Positions 1-7,521 of a stretch of 14,262 bases of DNA are shown piece by piece. This DNA is from Zopfochytrium polystomum (taxonomy: Eukaryota > Chytridiomycota > Chytridiomycetes > Chytridiales > Chytridiaceae): assembly GCA_025765615.1 (NCBI GenBank), contig JAIVFJ010000695.1:1-14262 (forward strand). Reading direction: 5' to 3'. Below the pieces are notes generated by a model. It saw only the letters and a list, made by a program, of their open reading frames with translations, was not told the origin of the DNA and did not search any database. Position 1 is the stretch's first letter. Each line of letters opens with the position of its first letter. The translations under genes were made by a program, and so were the position numbers.

Positions 1-66
1 TAGATCGGAGAAGTGCGCGTAAGGCGGGGGGCAGCGGGGTGATCCGCCGCCCCGAGCATAGCGAAA

Positions 67-96
67 GGGGGGGGGGGGGGGGGGGGGGGGGGGGGG
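67..96. repeat. Homopolymer run of 30 G
   Basis: Thirty consecutive G residues on the plus strand (C on the sense strand of element A). The matching position in element D (around 8655-8675) has no such run, only a small hairpin GGGCGCC-GA-GGCGCCC. The run may be a true expansion or an assembly or sequencing artefact; its exact length should not be trusted. Confidence 0.9.
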
Positions 97-184
97 CGCA
101 GGGCCCCGGCGATGGGGGCTCGGGAGGAACATCGCATAATACACCCAAACCAGCAACACTCGGCTTGCCAACCCTCTTACCTTC

Positions 185-380
185 GCATCCCGGTACTGCG
201 AATTTCCCGGGCCGATCAGGGGGATCGCATCCCATGCGGAAGGCCTGGAGTGAGCTGCACGGCGACGGGCTCGCCGGCCCGACGGCGCTGCACCGAGGGG
301 GGGATCGCGCGCAAGGCCAACCGCCAGCATCTCGCTACTGCTATTTTCACGAGCCGGCCGGGGGGATCGCATCCCATGCG
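185..380 (-). repeat. Imperfect direct repeat, period about 142, in the leader of A
   Basis: Two related blocks carry the core GATCGCATCCCATGCG, starting at 223 and 365, each preceded by a similar stretch with TACTGC. The core contains two mutually exclusive hairpins: CGCAT-CCC-ATGCG and GGGAT-CGC-ATCCC. The same pair of blocks is present in element D (cores at 8791 and 8933), so the duplication is older than the split of the two copies. Confidence 0.75.
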
Positions 381-398
381 GCGGGATGGCCAGGCGCG

Positions 399-422
399 GC
401 GCTGCGATCGCGATCGCAGCGC
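399..422. repeat. Perfect 24-bp palindrome (copy in A)
   Basis: The sequence around the centre 410/411 is self-complementary for 12 bp on each side (core GCGATCGCGATCGC). An identical 24-bp palindrome is at 8967-8990 in element D. Function unknown; a dimeric protein binding site or an RNA hairpin are possible. Confidence 0.9.
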
Positions 423-546
423 TGTCAAGCGCCCCGCGCGCCGGCGGGTTCGCCCAACACCACCTGCCGCCGCCGTCGAAGGCGGCGGCGTCGGCGGCGG
501 CGGCCTCGCCGCCGCCACCACCCCCGTAAATTGCAAAGTTTTTCCT

Positions 547-559
547 CCCTAACCCTAAC
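547..559 (-). repeat. Telomeric junction J1 (two TTAGGG units) between B and A
   Basis: CCCTAACCCTAAC on the plus strand, that is GTTAGGGTTAGGG on the sense strand. It is the last sequence of element B and is followed at once by the 5' end of element A. Confidence 0.95.
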
Positions 560-633
560 TTTTCAACGGGATTTATTCGCTCCAACCCCCCCCCGAGGGA
601 AAGGGTGAGGAATCTGCAACTTTGAAAGTTAAA
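547..633 (-). promoter_or_regulatory. 3'-terminal RNA module of element B (long-loop type)
   Basis: The sense strand runs from AACTTTCAA to TTGAAAAGTTAGGG. The ends can pair (AACUUUCAA with UUGAAAAGUU, one bulged A). Inside lies a hairpin with flanks CUCACC and GGUUGGAG and a G/C-rich extended stem. The module is almost the same as that of element E (9126-9210), although the B and E sequence upstream of it is unlike. I infer that it is the RT-recognition and priming end of the element RNA. Confidence 0.7.
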
Positions 634-838
634 GGACTCATACAGGTGGATGGAAGAGTAGAGACCCATGCAACTAAGGATATGAAAACAGAAACGGAAT
701 GAAAGGACTGAATATGGGGAGTCAAACCCTGGTCACAAACGTGCGTAGGAAACGAAGAGGAGGCAATGGCGATCGAAGGAGAAGCACAGGCGGAAAAAAG
801 GCATATATGTGCGAAGAGAGAATAAAAGTGACAACAGC

Positions 839-2643
839 TCAACGACGGCGATCAAGACGAGAAGAGAAGAGGTCAACAAGAGAGGAAGGGATAGAATCAA
901 CAATGGATCGGCGGAGGTCAGGGTGAATGGCAAATCTCGCTAACCGGGCCCGTCGCGTAAGAAACGCGAACTCTGCGCGCTTCACCCGCGTCAGGACGGG
1001 GATCATGCGCAGGCGGCTGCAGCGGATCAAAGTCAGGGAGCAAAGAGAAAGAAGGATGCGATTGGAGGAAATCACAAAACGCCTCATACTTATCTTCTGC
1101 CACCCATGCCTCAAAAAGCCGCAACCCGTGCCCGATAGGCGAGATGTCTGTTGCGTACGGAGCTCCAAGGTGATGCAGCGCAAACCGCAGCCAGTGGAGG
1201 GGTGCTGAGTGAGTGGACCGGTGCAACTAAGTTCGGAAAAAAACTGGGCGAAAGCTAACAGGCGGGCCCCCTCTGGGGGCCCGCCGGTCTGGGCCGTGAA
1301 AGATGAGGTCCAGATTGGATGAAGCTGCTGCGGATCGAAGGGCCACCCCAGTCTTCTCCCACCGCGACAGGAACTCCCTTCGCGCGCCCCGAGGGGTGCG
1401 TGCGGAGTTCACCTGGGGGCGGGAGGCAGGCTGGGGGGGGGCCCTGGGATCAGGGGCCGGCGGCAAGGGCGGAGGGGGCGGCGGCAGCGGAGAACGGGGC
1501 AGTGGTGATGACGCAGGTGTCCGTGACTGGGACAGGCGGAAGTGGTGAGGTTGAAGTCGAAATGGTGGGAGGGGCGGGGCTTGTGGATGTGGCCTTGTTA
1601 CGTGTCGTTGGTTTCTGTGGTGAGGTACCGCGATCCACGAGTTGAGGTCGGGGAGTCTCAATAGCGGAAAAGAGCTGTTTGATGAGGTCGTCCTGGTCCG
1701 CAATAATCGCTTGCATGTCGCGCAGGAGGGGGTTGATTGTCCCCCGTACGTCGACAAGCAGCTCGTCAAGAGACTTGGGAACCGAGTAATGCGCACTTGG
1801 AAGGATTCGGAGGAAAGCGTCGAAGATACCTCGTTTCGGTTGGAGGATCGCTTTCGTGAGGTATGGCGGGCGTGCTAGCAGGAGATCGCGTAGGCGTTCC
1901 GAGCCAGTAGAGGTTGGTGCTGTTGGTAGCTGCGGATTGGCGAGGACTGCAGGGGCGGATGTGAGCGGAGGAGTCGGTGACGAAGACGGTGTCGCGCGAC
2001 GCAGGGGAGTGGCGGGAGGAGGTCCATCTTCCCTAGGCGCCGGCGGCGCCGCCGACGCCCCCGGCTCCGTCATTTCGCCATGAAGGCGTTTCTCGGCGTG
2101 GCCCCGGGGAGGTCGGCCAAAGGAGACCAGATGGCGATATGCGTTGTCTAGGCGTTCGAGGTACGGAGAGTCGTGGCGACGGAGAGCGTCGTGTAAACGG
2201 AGTTTGGCGCACGGGGGCTTACCCGTGCACTCAAGGCTCAGTCGGCGGACCCCATAGATCGACTCGTTGCCTTGACGGCCATCGCTGTTGTACGGCTGAC
2301 CGCAGCTGCACTTCAGCGTTGTCCGGGCAGTCTGGAAAACCTGCGCTTCGAGCATGTGGAACTCTTCAGCGGTGGTGGGTCGAAAGTTGAGGGTAGCAGG
2401 TGATGGAACTTTGCGCTTGCGGCGTCGACCTCCCACTGGTGTTAGTGGGGGATCATCCGTGCGATCGATCGAAGCCGAAGGCGGATCGTTCGGAAGCGGT
2501 TGCGGATCGCTCGTAGTTGGTGGCAGATCGGGGGATAGGGCTGAGAACGAAGATGGGGCGAAGTAGTCCGAGATGGGTCGCGATGAAGCCGCCGCCGACG
2601 GCACCAGAGGTGTCTTCGACGCTCCCTTCGAGCGATCACTCAT
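839..2643 (-). pseudogene. Broken ORF1-like gene of element B
   Basis: Starting at ATG 2643, 22 nt after the telomeric junction, a 397-codon frame runs to a stop at 1450. Homology resumes in another frame to a TAG at 1227-1229, continues in that frame to about 950, then in a third frame to 839. The last parts match the C-terminal half of the ORF1 of element C (shared pattern AP-H-LR...IS-IG...L-E-WV, later SI---P). So it holds at least one premature stop and two frameshifts. Residues 1-100 are Ser/Pro rich with a basic stretch GRRRKRK (72-78, possible nuclear signal). Residues 112-145 carry C112, C114, C139 and C145 in a zinc-ribbon-like setting. Residues 250-330 look helical, then a Pro/Thr/Ser-rich linker follows. 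A role as RNA-binding Gag-like protein is inferred from position and homology only. Confidence 0.65.
1261..1285. repeat. Perfect 11-bp GC inverted repeat in element B
   Basis: Arms GGCGGGCCCCC and GGGGGCCCGCC around a 3-nt loop TCT, inside the decayed ORF1 region. It has the shape of a strong hairpin or cruciform. The window is eukaryotic in character, so I do not call it a transcription terminator. Confidence 0.85.
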
Positions 2644-2665
2644 GTTGCGAAGTCAAAAAATCCCC

Positions 2666-2678
2666 CCCTAACCCTAAC
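2666..2678 (-). repeat. Telomeric junction J2 (two TTAGGG units) between C and B
   Basis: GTTAGGGTTAGGG on the sense strand, ending element C. Four additional G residues (2662-2665) follow before the B leader begins with ATTTTTTGAC. Confidence 0.95.
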
Positions 2679-2740
2679 TTTTCAATAGTGTATTATTCGC
2701 TCCAACCCGAAGGTGAGGAATCTGCAGCTTGAAAGTTAAA
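2666..2740 (-). promoter_or_regulatory. 3'-terminal RNA module of element C (UUCG type)
   Basis: On the sense strand UAACUUUCAA can pair with UUGAAAAGUUA (10 bp, one bulged A). The last bases of the 3' arm are the first bases of the telomeric repeat. The enclosed hairpin is CUCACC, loop UUCG, GGUUGGAG, which gives the very stable C(UUCG)G tetraloop with a UG bulge. Element F carries the same module. Three-prime stem-loops recognised by RT are known in several LINEs; that role here is inferred. Confidence 0.75.
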
Positions 2741-2969
2741 AAAGTACATGCGTGTGAAGGAAAGGAAAGAAAGTCCAAGAGGTCAGAGGGGGCACATGTG
2801 AGAGAGAGAGAGAAAGTCAAAGAAGAAGAAAAACAAAGAGGCCAAGGTGAAGAGAAGAAAGCAGAAAGAACAGTAGAAACAAACTTAAACCAGACAACAG
2901 CTTGAAAATAGAAAGACAACACAACAAAAACAAATGGAAAACAAATGATGAGGCAAAAGAAACAGACAC
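2741..2969 (-). other. Pyrimidine-rich 3' UTR of element C
   Basis: No gene is visible here. The plus strand is strongly purine rich (runs of GA and GAA, with a (GA)n tract near 2800-2815), so the sense RNA is pyrimidine rich. The same bias occurs after the last ORF in elements B, E and F. Strand-biased 3' UTRs are typical of several non-LTR families. Confidence 0.8.
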
Positions 2970-5900
2970 TCATCCACCTCCCACTGAAGCACCGCTCTCT
3001 GTATCAGAGTCAACCCATCCAGATCCGTCCGGCTTCCCCGTCACTCCCTGGGTTTCCTTATTCAACCACCTGTTCCTCGATTCCCTAAACCCCTTGTTGC
3101 GCACTGGATCCCAGTGCGCACGCAGGGCTTCCCTAGCTTGCCTCCGCACCTGCGCCATCTGCATGCGAGTCCTCAGATCCGCCCTCCTATCATCCACTGT
3201 CCCTGCTTCCATCAAATAATCTGCCTCCTGTTCTGCTGTGGTCTCTGAAGCATCCACAAAGTCCCTCATTCCAGCACATTCCACTCGAATCTTTGCAATC
3301 AGCCTAGCAAGCTTCATCCCCAGTTTCTTTGAAGCAACCCTCGTCTCCTGGGGGATCTTATCTGCATCATTGGCTGTGTATGGTGCCCAGAAAGTCAGAG
3401 TCTGTAGCAGCAGATCCAGCACTGTGATGTTCCTTCTTGCCTGCTCCACGCTTGGGACGCACTCAGGGTGGTCCGCCTCCAGGAGGCGGCGCACACCTGA
3501 ACACTCCAAGGCATGGTTCCTGTCCAGCTCAGCATCACACTTCTTGCACTTCTGGTGATAGGCCACACGACCTCCCATCCAAGCCACAAGGCATCTCAAC
3601 CACCTCCTGTTAAACATTGCACCAGAACGAACCACCTGGCAGGGCCCCCGGTGAGGGGGGACCACCAGGGGTGCCGCCACTCCAGTCAGGGTGGCCTTTT
3701 CCTTATACTTCTCAAGTGACACAGTGTGCATCTTCTGCATAGCGACAGCATCAATGTTCTTGGGCTCAGATCTGGTAACTTCAAGGTCATATGGATAAGT
3801 CCTGTGTCTGACAAACGGAATCTGTGCCAAGGCCTTCTGTGGCACCGACCCAAAATATAGATCCACATTCGGTGTGAACAGAGTGAGCCTGGTGAGGGAT
3901 CCTGCAGGGGCCCGCCTCCCCCGCTCAGCCATGTGCCTGTACATGTGTGCGGTGGTGTTTCTCTGGTCCTGAGTGTGGTGCAGTCTGTAGAAATATCTCG
4001 CGTTCAACATCTTGTTGCGTGCAACCATTGGCACCACTCCAAAGATCAGGTGCATTGCCACAGTGCTGGATGTTTTCCCAAAAGATAAAGCCTGACGCAA
4101 ACACATGTCCTGGACCTTCTGGGCCGGGGCCAAGAAGGCCTCTGAATTTGGCCTCAATGCAAACCCATACTCCAGCATGGGTCGCAGGAAACACATGTAC
4201 ACCCTGTACGCATTCACAGGCCGGAATCCCCAGCCATTGAACCCTCGAGATTTCAGAAACTGAAGCATCTTCTCAGTCTTCTTCACCCTCATCTGCAGAG
4301 ACGTCTCAAAGTCAATGCCGTTGCAATCACGCACAAGTCCCAACTGCAGTGTGGTCTTCTCCTGGGGGAGCACCACCCCATTCATCTGCAATCTCAGGTT
4401 CCTTGTCTTGGAAACAACAACACATTTCTGTGCTGCAAAGGTCATGCCCCGCCTCTGTGACCAGTTGTGGACTTCATCAAGCATTTTCTGAAGGACAGTC
4501 TTGTCCCGTGCAAACACTGCAGAGTCATCAGCAAAAAGCAGAGAGTTGATCTTCAATCCACCACATTGCAACTGGCTGTGGGGCACCCTGGAGAGCGCCT
4601 CAGGCAGCGAGTTGATGGCAACATTGAACAGCATTGGGGACAACACAGTTCCCTGTAGAAATCCCCGGGTCACTGGAATCTGATCAGACTTCTGGCCCAT
4701 GACCAGAAGCTGGCACGCATTAAAGTCAAACAAGGATCTGAGAATCGGCAGCAACTGGTTCCTGGTGAACTCAGGACTCTTGTCATTCTTGGCATTCCAG
4801 ATGGACTCCCACACATAGTTCCTGTTTGTGCAATCATAGGCAGCCTTGATGTCCAAGTACACCACAGTCAGATCAGGGTACTGTTGCTGAAGCTCATGCA
4901 GAGTGAATGCCTGGTCCATGGTGGACCTGTGGCGCCTGAAACCACCCTGTGAGGGGTGGACCATTCCTTCAACCACTCTTTCCACCTGCGGGGCCAACAC
5001 CCGCTCATACACCAGCCTCAACCTTGAGCACAGAGAAATTGGCCTGTAGTTTGCCACATCAGTGTTCACCCCCTTGTTCTTGTACACCAGGGCAACATTT
5101 GCGATCCCCCAGAGTGTGGGAACCACCTGGAGGGCTGCAAGCAGCTGAAAGAATCTCTGCAACACAGGAGCCACCACATGTGGGGCAATGCACACCAGTT
5201 CGCCAAACAGGGCATCCTCCCCTGGGGCTTTGCCCCGGGGTGCAATCTTGCAGGCTTCTTCCACAGCATTCTTCTTGATCCAGGCAACTTCAGAAAGCTT
5301 CAGAGGCACCATGAGTCGTTCAGCACTGCAGGCAGCTAAGACATCCTGGTTGACGGCATCAGTACCAGTTGGCTCATGGCCAATGGTTCCCCTAAAGTGA
5401 TCAGCATAGTCTGGAAGTTTCTGAGGGTCAAGGGCACAGTGAGTGCGCTCCACTCTGGATTTCTGACACTTGATTCTCTTGGCTTCAGCAGCAAAGTCCT
5501 TGACAGCTAAATCCTGCACAGCAGAGTATACCCTCTTCCTGTAGCGTTTGATGGCCACCTTTGTCAGCCGGTTCCACTGCCTGAACTTTGCCCAGGCGTC
5601 CTTCTGCCTGACAGGATCATCATCAGGGTGGGCTTCAGCCTCCATGCGCGACAAGTCACGCCGGCGCTTCAGCTCCTCCAAATGCTTCTCCTCAACATCA
5701 GGGCCACCTGCACCACCCCTAAACTTGGTCTTCCCAGCCACTTGGACGCCAGTGTCAACAAGCCACTTCACCACCAACTGAGATACAGAATCTGCACAGG
5801 CACGTCTGCGCTCAAAAGACCACTCCTCCTGGGCTACAGCAGCAGCATTCACAGTCTTCCATGCTGAGTGAATCTCTTGTCTCAATGGCTTCCTGGTCTC

Positions 5901-6728
5901 TGCAAGTTTCTTCTCATACTGGACTTGTCTCAGCATCAGCCTGCGCACATTCAGTCTCTCAAAGGGTGGTTTCATGGTCAAGTGTGTTCGAAGCTCAAAG
6001 GTGAGCATCCTGTGATCTGTGAAGGCCAAGTGTTCCTCAGGTGCGTCATGGACAACCAAGTTATGCACAGCTCCAAGTCCAGCTCGATTCACAAGGAGCA
6101 AGTCAGTGACTCCCCTGCCCACGGGGCCAGCAATTCTAGGTGAGAAAGTGGTCCACTGTCCCCGAACTGGCTCAACCCTGCTCCATCCTGAACCATCAAT
6201 CCAGGCACGCCACCAGTCCACCCTCAGCCTGGGCTGCGAGTGGGCACAGCCATACTCCTGCAGTGAAGTGTTGAAATCTCCAATGATCAGAAAGGGTGCC
6301 TGGGGATTAGCCCCTGCAATCCTGTCTGCTGTTGCTGAGAATGACTGAAGCACCTCCAAATCCGTCGAGGGTGCAAAGTACACCACTGCCATGATAATCT
6401 CTGACATCCTCGCAATGACCCACTCCCCCTTTGTGTCCTTCTCCAGTGTCTGAACCACCAGGTCCTCCTCCATCCTCCTGCCCTTATGAATGGATACCCC
6501 CTTCTTGCCCTTATGCCCAATTGCCTGTCGCACCACATACTCCAGGGGGGGCCCACGAGACTCCGCCACCATCCCCCTCAATGGATTACTTTCCGTCACA
6601 CAAATCCCAGTGTCCGCCAACAAAATATAGTCTGAATGGATATCTGAAAATGCTTGGTCTATGTTCTTGACATGTCCTGAGAGCGAGCAGTTCAAGTTCA
6701 CAAATCCAAATCTAAGTCCATCAATCAT
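2970..6728 (-). CDS. ORF2 polyprotein of element C: AP-type endonuclease and reverse transcriptase
   Basis: The enzyme nicks target DNA and copies element RNA from the nick (target-primed reverse transcription). From the ATG at 6728 it has 1252 residues. Residues 1-245 form the endonuclease/exonuclease/phosphatase domain: N11, acidic D39 where most relatives have Glu, Y117, GDFN 150-153, D209, and D238-H239. A basic, helical linker follows. The RT has motif A LDIKAAYD (D626, D632), motif B FLQGTVLSPML (690-700) and catalytic FADD (732-735). A C-terminal knuckle C1061-x2-C1064-x7-H1072-x3-C1076 follows. I prefer 6728 to the upstream ATG at 6749 because the protein then aligns from residue 1 with ORF2 of element E (RFGF at the same position). 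The start overlaps the ORF1 stop within ATGATTGA, so reinitiation is likely. Confidence 0.95.
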   Translation of the reverse strand: MIDGLRFGFVNLNCSLSGHVKNIDQAFSDIHSDYILLADTGICVTESNPLRGMVAESRGPPLEYVVRQAIGHKGKKGVSIHKGRRMEEDLVVQTLEKDTKGEWVIARMSEIIMAVVYFAPSTDLEVLQSFSATADRIAGANPQAPFLIIGDFNTSLQEYGCAHSQPRLRVDWWRAWIDGSGWSRVEPVRGQWTTFSPRIAGPVGRGVTDLLLVNRAGLGAVHNLVVHDAPEEHLAFTDHRMLTFELRTHLTMKPPFERLNVRRLMLRQVQYEKKLAETRKPLRQEIHSAWKTVNAAAVAQEEWSFERRRACADSVSQLVVKWLVDTGVQVAGKTKFRGGAGGPDVEEKHLEELKRRRDLSRMEAEAHPDDDPVRQKDAWAKFRQWNRLTKVAIKRYRKRVYSAVQDLAVKDFAAEAKRIKCQKSRVERTHCALDPQKLPDYADHFRGTIGHEPTGTDAVNQDVLAACSAERLMVPLKLSEVAWIKKNAVEEACKIAPRGKAPGEDALFGELVCIAPHVVAPVLQRFFQLLAALQVVPTLWGIANVALVYKNKGVNTDVANYRPISLCSRLRLVYERVLAPQVERVVEGMVHPSQGGFRRHRSTMDQAFTLHELQQQYPDLTVVYLDIKAAYDCTNRNYVWESIWNAKNDKSPEFTRNQLLPILRSLFDFNACQLLVMGQKSDQIPVTRGFLQGTVLSPMLFNVAINSLPEALSRVPHSQLQCGGLKINSLLFADDSAVFARDKTVLQKMLDEVHNWSQRRGMTFAAQKCVVVSKTRNLRLQMNGVVLPQEKTTLQLGLVRDCNGIDFETSLQMRVKKTEKMLQFLKSRGFNGWGFRPVNAYRVYMCFLRPMLEYGFALRPNSEAFLAPAQKVQDMCLRQALSFGKTSSTVAMHLIFGVVPMVARNKMLNARYFYRLHHTQDQRNTTAHMYRHMAERGRRAPAGSLTRLTLFTPNVDLYFGSVPQKALAQIPFVRHRTYPYDLEVTRSEPKNIDAVAMQKMHTVSLEKYKEKATLTGVAAPLVVPPHRGPCQVVRSGAMFNRRWLRCLVAWMGGRVAYHQKCKKCDAELDRNHALECSGVRRLLEADHPECVPSVEQARRNITVLDLLLQTLTFWAPYTANDADKIPQETRVASKKLGMKLARLIAKIRVECAGMRDFVDASETTAEQEADYLMEAGTVDDRRADLRTRMQMAQVRRQAREALRAHWDPVRNKGFRESRNRWLNKETQGVTGKPDGSGWVDSDTESGASVGGG

Positions 6729-7521
6729 CAAGCATGGCGTCGGCACCACTGGAAGCTCCTGTGTCTTCAGCCCCTCGGGGCCTGGGTGTCTCTAAAGGTT
6801 CTGCCTCCGTCTCCGGCTCCTTCCCCTTGGTGGGAAAGTGTGACGGGTCGCGAAGCTTCACCTTCAGGTCAGCCACAAACCGGCGGGGCACAAATTCACA
6901 GATAGACTTTGCCAGCAGCACAGATGGGCGGAATGTCGGGTGGTTCAGAATTCCAGCAATACGGCTCAGATATGCACGCACAGCAGCAGCTTCAGCCTCA
7001 GCCCCCAATCGAAGGCGTGAGGGTTTCCAGGGTTCACACTCATCATCCACCACAACCTCAGCCTTTTTACAGGCCGCCACAAACTTGGCCTTCTCAGATT
7101 CCAGAACCCAGCATTCCATCAGCGACGCATGCTTGCCAATCACAGAAATCTCAGGAACGCGTGGGAATCCATTTGCAGCAGTGAATAGCAGTCTCAAACT
7201 GTGGCGGGGTGCAGCCCGGCCAACATCCGATAGATTGGGTCTGACATAAACTGGAACATACTTCGCTCCGTCAAGGGACCACGCAGGCGGGACATAGTCT
7301 GGCGCTGCGCGGCGCGCCTCGACAACGGAGGATCTGGGTCTGAAAATCTGCTTGAGCTTGGTCTCAGTATCAATCTTGGGGTCGGTGATCATCTTAATGC
7401 CCTTGCGGAAGTTGTTAGCAAAAAGCGGTTCTGGTGCTTTGGCTGCTGCGATGGCAGCAAAACTTAGCGGGAAACGTCGACTGGTGGGGGCCTCTCCACC
7501 CCCTGAATTCGGGCGACCCAT
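6721..7521 (-). CDS. ORF1 protein of element C (Gag-like position, unknown fold)
   Basis: An intact 266-residue protein upstream of ORF2. I do not recognise a known family: no CCHC knuckle, RRM or clear coiled coil is visible. The N-terminal third is basic and Ala rich. Residues 88-230 are the conserved part, with VPVYVRPN, then EISVIG...LMECWV (about 124-139), CEPWKPS (162-168), and AGILNHPTFRP...AKSI (189-207). The tail is acidic and Pro/Glu rich. The conserved part matches the truncated ORF1 of element E closely and the broken gene in B weakly. By position it should bind element RNA and perhaps the telomere. The ATG at 7521 follows a short leader directly after the telomeric junction. Its stop at 6721-6723 overlaps the ORF2 start. 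Confidence 0.88.
   Translation of the reverse strand: MGRPNSGGGEAPTSRRFPLSFAAIAAAKAPEPLFANNFRKGIKMITDPKIDTETKLKQIFRPRSSVVEARRAAPDYVPPAWSLDGAKYVPVYVRPNLSDVGRAAPRHSLRLLFTAANGFPRVPEISVIGKHASLMECWVLESEKAKFVAACKKAEVVVDDECEPWKPSRLRLGAEAEAAAVRAYLSRIAGILNHPTFRPSVLLAKSICEFVPRRFVADLKVKLRDPSHFPTKGKEPETEAEPLETPRPRGAEDTGASSGADAMLDD

Larger units (their letters stand above)
1..546 (-). mobile_element. Element A: 5' part of a noncoding GC-rich telomere-array element
   Basis: This is the 5' region of a retroelement-like unit cut by the left window edge. On the minus strand it starts with AGGAAAAACTTTGC directly after the two TTAGGG units that end element B. Most of it aligns by eye with 8570-9125 (start of element D), including the same first nucleotides, a 24-bp palindrome and a duplicated block with period about 142. 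No frame is convincingly coding: open frames on both strands follow from very high GC and low stop frequency, and the frames favoured in A and D are not the same. I infer a nonautonomous element, or the leader of an autonomous one whose genes lie outside the window. Confidence 0.7.
547..2665 (-). mobile_element. Element B: ORF1-only (nonautonomous) retroelement, decayed
   Basis: A 2.1-kb unit between two telomeric junctions. On the sense strand it has a very short leader (about 22 nt after the telomeric Gs), a long broken ORF1-like gene, a 3' UTR rich in pyrimidines (plus strand 740-930 is purine rich), and the shared 3' module. No RT or endonuclease sequence is present. Its layout resembles HeT-A, which encodes only a Gag-like protein and depends on enzymes from other elements. 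That it never had an ORF2 is an inference; an internal deletion is the alternative. Confidence 0.7.

Noticed and set aside
1..20. Illumina adapter remnant at the window start
   Set aside because: The first bases resemble AGATCGGA but diverge from the adapter afterwards, and the region aligns with element D soon after.
39..608. Plus-strand 189-codon frame across element A and J1
   Set aside because: Contains the G30 run as poly-Gly and an Arg run from GCC repeats, and crosses an element junction; no coding signal.
1261..1285. Rho-independent terminator
   Set aside because: Strong hairpin without T tract, inside a decayed coding region of a eukaryotic element.
5223..5239. Hairpin CTGGGGC-TTT-GCCCCGG in ORF2 of C as a regulatory element
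   Set aside because: It encodes the conserved APRGKAPGED stretch that E shares, so the symmetry is explained by coding.
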